Assembly (NCBI GenBank): GCA_964354365.1
Contig: CAYGZM010000066.1
Location: 1 to 19,513 of the forward strand
Length of the DNA stretch: 19,513 nucleotides
Direction of reading: 5' to 3'
From: CAYGZM01 sp964354365
Lineage (GTDB): Bacteria > Planctomycetota > Phycisphaerae > Sedimentisphaerales > Anaerobacaceae
Shown here: one piece after another, positions 1 through 6,505 of the stretch
Layout: each line of letters opens with the position of its first letter
Position numbering within the stretch: position 1 is the stretch's first letter
The notes under the pieces: model-generated
What the model was told of the DNA's origin: nothing
The model's database searches: none
Seen by the model: only the letters and a program-made list of their open reading frames with translations
Made by a program: the position numbers and the translations under genes

Positions 1-2
1 CC

Positions 3-746
3 CAGGGCGACGTGGTCACGGCCTACAAGGAGCACCTGCGCCGCTACGTCGAGCAGGTGAAGCCCGCGCTCATCAGCTACGACCACTACCAGTTCAGGCT
101 CAAGGGCGATAGCGACCAATACTTCCTGAACCTGGCGATGATCCGGCGTGCGGCGCAGGACGCAGGTGTGCCCTTCCTCAACATCGTGCAAGCCTGCACC
201 TGGGCGCCGGACGTGATGCGCGTGCCCAATACGAACGAGCTGCGCTACCTGGTCTATTCCACGCTGGCCTACGGCGCTCAGGGCATCAGCTACTACGTTT
301 ATGCCTGCGCGAACCACCACGGCAGCCTTGTCAGCTTGGACGGGACGCCCGGGCCCCTTTACCACGCGCTCAAATCCTACAACCGCGAGTTCGCCGCCAT
401 CGCGAGGGAGCTCCAGCCGCTGCGCTCGCTGGGCGTATATCACACCTCGATGCGGGAGCCCGGCTGCGAGCCGCTACCGCCGGACGCGTCCTTCCGCCTC
501 GATTCCTCGAAGTCGCCCGCCGGGCCGCGCGGCTTTCTGCTCGGCTCCTTCGGGGCCAAAGAGAAGCCGACTCACGTGGTCGTGGCGAACCTGGACTACA
601 CCGCCGAGGCGAGCACATCGCTGGCCGGGCCGGGCGAACTCGAACTCTTCGACGCCGCGACCGCTCAATGGACCCCCGCGAAGAAGGCTGCAATCGAACT
701 GATTCTGCCGCCCGGCGGAGGAAAACTTGTGCGAATCGCTCGATGA
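3..746 (+). CDS. Glycoside-hydrolase-like protein, C-terminal part (5' end outside window)
   Basis: The frame is open from the left edge, so this is the C-terminal ~247 residues of a longer protein; the GTG at 12 is internal and not a start. The segment LRYLVYSTLAYGAQGISYYV, followed by a Tyr/His/Gly-rich loop, resembles the last strands of a (beta/alpha)8 barrel of beta-galactosidase-like (GH42-type) glycosidases. The tail from about residue 190 (THVVVANLDYTAEAS onwards) looks like a small beta-sandwich ending in GGGKLVRIAR, as in accessory domains of such enzymes. The catalytic residues would lie mostly upstream, so activity cannot be judged. A role in polysaccharide breakdown fits the lineage but is inferred from fold-like features only. 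No terminator was seen after the stop. Confidence 0.55.
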   Translation, partial: QGDVVTAYKEHLRRYVEQVKPALISYDHYQFRLKGDSDQYFLNLAMIRRAAQDAGVPFLNIVQACTWAPDVMRVPNTNELRYLVYSTLAYGAQGISYYVYACANHHGSLVSLDGTPGPLYHALKSYNREFAAIARELQPLRSLGVYHTSMREPGCEPLPPDASFRLDSSKSPAGPRGFLLGSFGAKEKPTHVVVANLDYTAEASTSLAGPGELELFDAATAQWTPAKKAAIELILPPGGGKLVRIAR

Positions 747-1162
747 GACAAGGAACAGGGGGAATTTGTTGAGCCAAGAGCTTTTCGCCTGACTATTTAC
801 AGCAATTACTTCCTGAGATAGATTGTAAATGGTGGGAGTTCGCAATTTAGGCGGACAAGAATCCGAAATGGTTCGACAGGCTCACCATCCTGAGCAACGT
901 CGAAGGACAAATTCAAAATTCAAATGTCCAATGGCCAAAACGAAGAGGAACCGCGGATCCGTTCGACAAGCTCAGGACAGGTTTCGCAGATTTGACGGAT
1001 TTTGGCCACAAAGACAACAAGGCACAAGGACTGCCTAACCACGAATTCGCACCAATGCACCCGAAGATATTGCCTATTTTGACGCGGGTTTACACTGTAA
1101 AACAATGACAACACACAGGACAGAGGCGCAACCGTAAGGGGGGTCTCACAGAAGGAGGGATG
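747..1162. other. Intergenic stretch with dispersed repeats, no gene
   Basis: 416 bases between two convergent genes. I see no coding signal; the short open frames here are spurious. It holds a REP-like palindrome at 872-904, a half copy at 962-981, an AATTC/CAAAATTC-rich tract at 909-930 and a 30-base segment at 1071-1100 that recurs in altered form at 5721-5750. No T-tailed hairpin was found for either converging gene. Confidence 0.6.
872..904. repeat. REP-like dispersed palindrome, copy 1
   Basis: Outer arms TTCGAC/GTCGAA and inner arms GCTCA/TGAGC enclose CCATCC, giving an imperfect hairpin. A second copy lies at 8803-8835 with the same core CAGGCTCACCATCCTGAG. A truncated relative, TTCGACAAGCTCAGGACAG, is at 962-980. 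Elements of this kind are spread between genes in many environmental genomes; any function (mRNA stability, gyrase or RAYT binding) is unknown here. Confidence 0.6.
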
Positions 1163-1894
1163 CTACTGGCGCCAGCAGTTGAGGACCTCGGCGTGGAACT
1201 CTCTGAAACATGTGCACCTGCCATTGTCTGTAGCCTTGCCCAAGTCTGACGCCTCGATATGCGAGCATATCCTCTCTATATCACTTCTGGACTTTTTGTA
1301 TTGATCGCCCACGAATTGGAGAATCTCGCTCAATATTTTGGAGGGATGGAAGAACTCCGTCTGTGGGTCACAGCTCCTCAAATCATAACCTAACTGGCTT
1401 TTGATCGAATCGATTGAGAGGGTCGGATGAAGTCTGGGAAAGATGGGATACATGCCCAGGAACCAGGCTTCGAGTTCCATTATGGACAAATGGAGCCTGA
1501 TCTTGTCTGGCTTGCTCATAGTAGCGATGGTCTTTTGCCAGCCTTCCACGAATTGCCTGATTACTTTATTGTCAATTGTCCTCCCGGCCCTCGTGACGTA
1601 TGCCTCTGAGTACATGTCTCTCAGACCAATTATGATCTGATATCCCTTCTGAAAGAGGCCCTTCTCCCGTTCCTTTATCGCGCTGAGCACGGCCTGGTCT
1701 CCGGCTGCGTCAACAATGAGAAAGTATATCTCGGGATCCGGCGGCTGATGTGCATACGGGACGGGCCCAAGGCTGTGCGAGCGCCATTCCAAACAATTGA
1801 AGCTCAGCTTGCTGTTGTCGAATACGAGCATGAGCATTGAGCGAACGAAAACCAGAGCACAGTGACCCTCAACGAATATGGCGATTCTTTTCAT
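1163..1894 (-). CDS. TOPRIM-like DUF4276-type protein, partner of the upstream ATPase
   Basis: 243 residues. The N-terminus RIAIFVEGHC has the beta-strand plus Glu-Gly (E9, G10) that opens TOPRIM-like folds of the DUF4276/RloB/OLD-nuclease type. A hydrophobic strand before IVDAAGD (about 58-66), QIIIGLRDMYSE (86-97, D93) and MELEAWFLG (139-147) supply further acidic positions in an order typical of these proteins. Related proteins are usually paired with an AAA/ABC ATPase and may act as nucleases. The ATG overlaps the ATPase stop by 4 bases (ATGA at 1891-1894), and a GGAGAAG Shine-Dalgarno lies about 9 bases upstream inside the ATPase gene, so the two are translationally coupled. The usual QTE after VEG is replaced by HCA, so catalytic competence is uncertain. 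The family assignment is by motif memory and was not searched. Confidence 0.6.
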   Translation of the reverse strand: MKRIAIFVEGHCALVFVRSMLMLVFDNSKLSFNCLEWRSHSLGPVPYAHQPPDPEIYFLIVDAAGDQAVLSAIKEREKGLFQKGYQIIIGLRDMYSEAYVTRAGRTIDNKVIRQFVEGWQKTIATMSKPDKIRLHLSIMELEAWFLGMYPIFPRLHPTLSIDSIKSQLGYDLRSCDPQTEFFHPSKILSEILQFVGDQYKKSRSDIERICSHIEASDLGKATDNGRCTCFREFHAEVLNCWRQ

Positions 1895-3027
1895 CTCTGG
1901 GCTTCTCCCCCACCGAAAAAGCCGCCTGCAAAAAAGTCAAAGTTGCTTAGGCCCGTTAATTGAAAATCTCGGAACTTTTCTGGTGCGTTCTCACAACTGT
2001 AAATCCTGCAGCCATTCGGTGCTCTTTCGGCGACGGACCAATACTCCAATGGGACATTGTTCATGACGAAGCGGTCGTTAGTGCTCATTATCAGTTGTAC
2101 GGACGAGTCCTTAGCCTTCTCAGTGAGTAGTGTTATCAAAGCAGACGCCCTTTCGTAATCCAAGCCTTCACCAATATCATCTATAAGTATGCAACTGGGG
2201 CGCTTGAACATGTTTGAGTAGGTGAGCTGTATTATGAGAGAGAGTGCCCTAAACATCCCCTGGGAGATGTCCGTCTGCTGAAGCTCCTTTGTCAGATCGT
2301 GCTCCTGCACGCTGATGCCCAGCGCCGTTGTAGGGACCGCACCCATCAATTTGCCGCCCAATTCCTTGACTGTCAACTCGTCAAGATGGTAGCCAAGAGA
2401 GGCCATATCTGCAATTACGGTTTGAGCAAACTCGGAGGAAGCTCTCGTCATCCCGTCTCTCAGTACTGCGACTACATGGCTGCTCTCCTTAAGGTTCAGT
2501 TCTGCTGATGGGTGGCCCAGAACCGCTACTTCATTTTGCCCGAGAGGTGTGCCGAAGGGATAGTATCGCAGCGACTTACCCCAGTCGTACAATCGTTGAA
2601 GGAAGGGGTGCTGAATCGCGTCTAGCCTCGCAAAGCACGCCAATTCGTTCTCGGGGGCTTGGAAAGTCATATCTTTGTGAGCATCCAAGAAGTATAGCGT
2701 TCCCCTCCCCCCGCTGCTCCTATCCAGGCGCGTCTCGCCTGCAATCTCAAGTTTCTCAAGTATGACCTTCTGGTCTCGATAGGCCAAGCGGTAGATAATA
2801 TCCTGACCGTTATCGTCGAACCTCACGTTGTAGTCGCCCGATAGAAACTGTAGCTTCACATCGCCAGCCAACAGATTTCCCAAGCCTAAGATCAAGCGGA
2901 GCATTCGGGATTTCCCGGTCGCGTTTCTTCCCACGATCAAGTTGATCTTCTTAGGAGAAAACCCCTGCAGACGCCACTCTTTTGGCGTACCCTCGTACTC
3001 CACGTAATCAATCGATTTGAGTTCCAT
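1891..3027 (-). CDS. AAA/ABC-type ATPase of a two-gene ATPase-TOPRIM module
   Basis: 378 residues from the ATG at 3027. The AAA_15/AAA_21-like features are: Walker A GRNATGKS at about 33-40, a signature-like TDISQGMFRALSL at 252-264, Walker B CILIDDIGEGLD at 279-290, and LIMSTND at about 312-318 in place of the H-loop. A Phe/Gly-rich tail (NFDFFAGGFFGGGEAQR) ends the protein. I chose 3027 because AAGGAAAGGTGG lies about 8 bases upstream; a TTG at 3084 would add 19 residues. The frame stays open for about 40 further codons beyond that TTG without an ATG, which may record a frameshifted N-terminus. It overlaps the TOPRIM-like gene by 4 bases. Such pairs (compare OLD/Gabija, PARIS AriA-AriB, RloA-RloB) are often anti-phage, and that role is inferred here. 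Confidence 0.75.
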   Translation of the reverse strand: MELKSIDYVEYEGTPKEWRLQGFSPKKINLIVGRNATGKSRMLRLILGLGNLLAGDVKLQFLSGDYNVRFDDNGQDIIYRLAYRDQKVILEKLEIAGETRLDRSSGGRGTLYFLDAHKDMTFQAPENELACFARLDAIQHPFLQRLYDWGKSLRYYPFGTPLGQNEVAVLGHPSAELNLKESSHVVAVLRDGMTRASSEFAQTVIADMASLGYHLDELTVKELGGKLMGAVPTTALGISVQEHDLTKELQQTDISQGMFRALSLIIQLTYSNMFKRPSCILIDDIGEGLDYERASALITLLTEKAKDSSVQLIMSTNDRFVMNNVPLEYWSVAERAPNGCRIYSCENAPEKFRDFQLTGLSNFDFFAGGFFGGGEAQR

Positions 3028-3617
3028 AGTGCAAGCCACCTTTCCTTGCAACCTGCTTATTTCGCTGGCGACACTTCGCCGCAACTCGTCCGAGCCTCTA
3101 AGATACGCTTGCCGCGACTGATCGTCAAGTAGCTTTAATTCAGCAGCGGTCGAAATCCCGAGCCTCGTGGTAAACTCGTCAGAACTGGTGGCGAGAGGTC
3201 GCTAACGTGGCGGATTTCTCTGAATCTTGCCTTTCTCATTAGGGCCAGCAACTTCTTATTTCTCAACGACGACAGAGAATCTCGAAATTTCGCCTATTTA
3301 GCGTTCTGAACAGTTGATCAAATACAGTGGAGAACGGTGTTGAAAAACCTCTGTGGCCCCCGGCGAGCTCTGTGGCCAAGAAATCCCCACCTCGGGGCGG
3401 GAAGGGGACGTGTCTGGATAATGTCTATCCGCCGAAGGAGATGGCCGGCCGCCGGTGATTCAGGCGGCGGGCTTCAAGCATCAAAAGCAGTTCTCACCCC
3501 GGCTTGACTTTCCCGCCCCAACTCGCTAATCTACTCATTATACTGGCCGTCTTACAGACGCTTGGCCCCCGTCACCGGAAAACAGATACCAAATACTAAA
3601 TACGAGATACGAATTTG
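3028..3617. other. Gene-poor stretch between the ATPase and dnaG
   Basis: About 590 bases between divergent genes. On the minus strand a 34-codon ORF starts at ATG 3239 (MRKARFREIRHVSDL...) and ends at TAA 3135. A second frame, continuous with the ATPase gene, is open from about 3204. Together they could be a broken 5' end of the ATPase gene. From 3340 to 3480 the sequence is GC-rich, with a short direct repeat CTCTGTGGCC near 3350 and 3370. The last ~30 bases before dnaG are an AATAC-rich tract of the dispersed kind found elsewhere in the window. No RNA gene was recognised. Confidence 0.5.
3504..3544 (+). promoter_or_regulatory. Candidate promoter for dnaG
   Basis: TTGACT at 3504-3509 is followed after 17 bases by TAATCT (3527-3532). 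A better -10 by sequence, TATACT, sits at 3539-3544 but at the wrong distance (29 bases). Either could start transcription about 65-110 bases ahead of the dnaG start. Sequence match only. Confidence 0.3.
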
Positions 3618-5423
3618 ATGCCCGGCATTTTTGACCAGACTACCGTTTTTCAGGTTCAGCAGGCCAACGACATCGTTGACGTCGTTTCCGAGCACGTCAG
3701 CCTCACGAAGAAAGGCCGCGAGATGCTTGGCCTATGCCCATTCCACGACGACCACCGGCCAAGCATGAACGTCAACCCGCAAAAGCAGATATTCAAATGC
3801 TTCGCCTGCGGCGCCGGCGGCGACGTCTTCAAGTTCGTGCAGATGCGCGAAAACCTCACCTTCCCGCAGGCCATAGAAAGACTCGCCGAACGAGCCAACA
3901 TAAAACTCGAAACTCGCAAGACCGCAAAATCCGACCCCGGCTCGCCGGGACAAGATGCAAAATCCGAAGTTGACCCCAACAGGCTCGCAAGAGTCAACGC
4001 CTGGGCCGCCGAACATTTCGCCGGTAATCTCCACGACGAAGCCAAAGGCAAGCTCGCCCGCGATTACCTCGCACAAAGGCAAATCTCCGCGGACAGCATA
4101 AAGAAATGGCGCATCGGCCTGGCGCTGCCTTCCGGCGACGACCTCATCAACGCCGCCCGCGCCAAAAAAATCCCGACCGAGCTGCTCGAACAAGCCGGCC
4201 TGATAACCGCAAACAGCCAGGACAAATTCATAAACCGCCTGATGTTCACCATCACCGACGTCACCGGCCGCGTCATAGCATTTGGCGGAAGAACACTCGA
4301 CGACACCGGCGCAAAGTACATCAACTCGCCCACGACCGTCCTGTTCGACAAGAGCAATTCACTCTTCGGCCTCGAACAGGCCCGCCACCAAATCGTTTCC
4401 ACCGGCCTCGCCGTCGTCGTCGAAGGCTACACGGACGTCATAATGGCCCACCAGTTCGACTGCTCCAACGTCGTCGCGACCCTCGGCACCAGCTTCACCA
4501 CCGGCCACGGACGAATCCTCCGACGCTACGCAAAAGAAGTCGCCCTCGTATTCGATAGCGACGTGGCCGGAATCGAAGCCGCCAACCGCGCCCTCGAAGT
4601 CTGCCTCGCCCAGCGAATAGATATCAAGCTGGCCTCCGTCCCCCAGGGCAAAGACCCCTGCGATTTCATCCTCGCCGCCGGAAAGGACGCCTTCGACAAG
4701 CTCCTGGGCCAGGCCGCCCACGTCCTCCAGTTCAAATGGGACAGATTAACCGAAAAATTCGCCGGCGACGACACCATCGCGGGCAAGAGAGCCGCCCTTG
4801 AAGAGTACCTCCAGGCAATCGCCGTCGGCTTCTCCGCAGGCAACATCTCAGCCGTTGAAACCGGCATAATCGTGAACCGAATATCCTCGATCGTCGGCCT
4901 CGACAAAAAACAGATAAACCGCGAGCTAAATACCCGCATCACCCGCGCCGCAAGGTCCGCATCGTATAGCACCGAAAACCAGAAAGTCACCGCCATCGAC
5001 CTCGGCCAGGGCCTCTTCGCCGCCGTTCAGAGAGAAATCCTCGAAGTCCTCCTCAACGAGCCCCGCTTCTACAAGCAAATAAAGGGCAAAATCAAGCCGG
5101 ATGCCTTCGACGTCCTCCTCTTGAAAGAGACTGCCCAATTACTCTTTCAAATGTGCGATACCATCACCGATGTCACGCTCGACAGGGTGCTGGCGAGCGC
5201 CGAATCCGTAGAGCTTGCCAAGTGCATCACCGACCTCGCGCACGCCGGCGAAGAAAAGGGCAACCCGGAAAAACGTCTCAATGACGCCCTCGCCGTTTTC
5301 GCCAGGCAAACCGCCGCCGACTCTCCCGCCAGGCCCGGCGATCCCAAGGACGAAAAAGAGTTCCTAAGGCGCATCTACGAAAACACCCGCAAAGACAACC
5401 CCCACAACATCGGTATGACCTAA
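3618..5423 (+). CDS. dnaG: DNA primase DnaG
   Basis: 601 residues from the ATG at 3618 (a TTG directly before it is a less likely start). It synthesises the RNA primers for replication at the fork with DnaB helicase. The N-terminal CHC2 zinc-binding domain is complete: C40, H43, C61 and C64 within CPFH...CFACG. The RNA polymerase/TOPRIM core carries EGYTDV (E269) and DSDVAG (D313, D315), the metal-binding acidic residues. A helical C-terminal helicase-interaction region follows from about residue 430. Length is normal for the family. It is not followed by rpoD in this window, unlike the classical macromolecular-synthesis operon. The upstream Shine-Dalgarno is weak. Identification is secure. 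Confidence 0.97.
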   Translation: MPGIFDQTTVFQVQQANDIVDVVSEHVSLTKKGREMLGLCPFHDDHRPSMNVNPQKQIFKCFACGAGGDVFKFVQMRENLTFPQAIERLAERANIKLETRKTAKSDPGSPGQDAKSEVDPNRLARVNAWAAEHFAGNLHDEAKGKLARDYLAQRQISADSIKKWRIGLALPSGDDLINAARAKKIPTELLEQAGLITANSQDKFINRLMFTITDVTGRVIAFGGRTLDDTGAKYINSPTTVLFDKSNSLFGLEQARHQIVSTGLAVVVEGYTDVIMAHQFDCSNVVATLGTSFTTGHGRILRRYAKEVALVFDSDVAGIEAANRALEVCLAQRIDIKLASVPQGKDPCDFILAAGKDAFDKLLGQAAHVLQFKWDRLTEKFAGDDTIAGKRAALEEYLQAIAVGFSAGNISAVETGIIVNRISSIVGLDKKQINRELNTRITRAARSASYSTENQKVTAIDLGQGLFAAVQREILEVLLNEPRFYKQIKGKIKPDAFDVLLLKETAQLLFQMCDTITDVTLDRVLASAESVELAKCITDLAHAGEEKGNPEKRLNDALAVFARQTAADSPARPGDPKDEKEFLRRIYENTRKDNPHNIGMT

Positions 5424-5881
5424 CCCGTATTCAGCCTGGCGGAGGCGGGAGTCTTTGATATTTGCTTTGTGACTTTGGTCTTTGCTCTTTGCATTTTGCC
5501 TTTTGAATTGGTTTCTGACACATTGGGCCGGATTTCGGCTGGGAGGCAAAAAGCAGCGCCTCTATAATTGAACGAAGCTGCGTTTTTGGTCGAAAACTCC
5601 GGGGGTTTTTGGCCTGTGGATTCGGCTAAGCGCCTGGCATTGCAGGAATAAAAAAATTTGCAGGTTGCGGATTTTTGCTTTGCGGCAGGCGTGATTTTGG
5701 TCGAAAATTGCCGGAAATTTTACCTATTTTAACGCGCTTATACGCTGAAATTGGGGACGAGACGAATTGTGAACAGGGTTTAGCGGGCGCGTGAGATTGT
5801 CGGCTGGGCGGATGCTTCGCAGAGGCGAAGCGGCGCGTGCTCAGCGCGGCAAGCGGGATGTCGAAATGATGGGGATAGGTT
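5424..5881. other. Intergenic stretch with low-complexity and repeated motifs
   Basis: 458 bases without a supported gene. 5455-5515 is a TTTG-rich low-complexity tract (TTTGCTTTGTGACTTTGG type), a dispersed filler seen in many environmental genomes. TTTTGGTCGAAAA-like units occur twice (about 5586 and 5695), the second running into TACCTATTTTAACGCG at 5721, a relative of 1071-1086. Open frames on the minus strand across 5626-6118 overlap the deaminase and show no recognisable family. No terminator with a clear T-run follows dnaG. Confidence 0.5.
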
Positions 5882-6478
5882 ATGGATTCGCTGGAACTGC
5901 GTTTTAGCCTGCCGGGTTGGGTGGGGGATTTGATTGGTGCGGGAAAGGTGGTCCGCCTTACCGTGGAGGAGCGAATGCGTTTTGCGATATGGCTTTCGCA
6001 GGAGAACGTCAGACACAAGACGGGAGGGCCTTTCGGGGCAGCGGTGTTCGGCGGCGACGGGAGATTGGTTGCGGCGGGGGTAAATATAGTGCAGGCAAGC
6101 AAATGCTCGGTGCTTCACGCGGAGATTGTGGCGATAGCGCTGGCGCAGAAGGTTTTGGGGCGGTACGATATAGGCGACGGGGGGCGGGAGCGTTACGAAT
6201 TGGTATCGACGACGGAGCCTTGCGCGATGTGCTTGGGTGCGGTTCCGTGGTCGGGAGTGTCCGGCCTGGTCTGCGGGGCGCGAGATGAGGATGCGCGGAG
6301 TATCGGGTTTGATGAAGGGCTGAAGCCGGCGGCTTGGGTCGCAGCTCTTGAATCGCGCGGGATTGCCGTCGTGCAGGATGTGCTTAGGCGGGAGGCGGCG
6401 GACGTGCTTCGACGGTATGCGGAAGGCGGGGGGACGATTTACAATGCGTCGCGGGACGGGACATCAAGGAGCAGGTAA
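5882..6478 (+). CDS. Nucleoside/cytosine deaminase family protein
   Basis: 198 residues of the zinc-dependent CDA fold. The zinc ligands and proton shuttle are visible as H79-A-E81 (LHAEIVAIALA) and PCAMC (C114, C117). GGPFGAAVFGGDGRLVAAG forms the first strands. The family (COG0590) removes the amino group from free bases or nucleosides, or from tRNA adenosine (TadA). The extended C-terminus and the sequence after PCAMC (LGAVPWSGVSGLVCGARDEDA) fit a small-molecule nucleoside or guanine deaminase better than TadA, but the substrate is not certain. GGGGATAGG lies just ahead of the ATG. The next gene starts 27 bases after the stop, so the two may be cotranscribed, although no functional link is evident. 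Confidence 0.85.
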   Translation: MDSLELRFSLPGWVGDLIGAGKVVRLTVEERMRFAIWLSQENVRHKTGGPFGAAVFGGDGRLVAAGVNIVQASKCSVLHAEIVAIALAQKVLGRYDIGDGGRERYELVSTTEPCAMCLGAVPWSGVSGLVCGARDEDARSIGFDEGLKPAAWVAALESRGIAVVQDVLRREAADVLRRYAEGGGTIYNASRDGTSRSR

Positions 6479-6505
6479 GGACCGATATTGGCAAGAAGGA
6501 GCAGA

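Noticed and set aside
5626..6118. Open frames on the minus strand overlapping the deaminase start
   Set aside because: Composition is typical of antisense reading of GC-rich coding sequence, no family resemblance, and the plus-strand deaminase has clear catalytic motifs.
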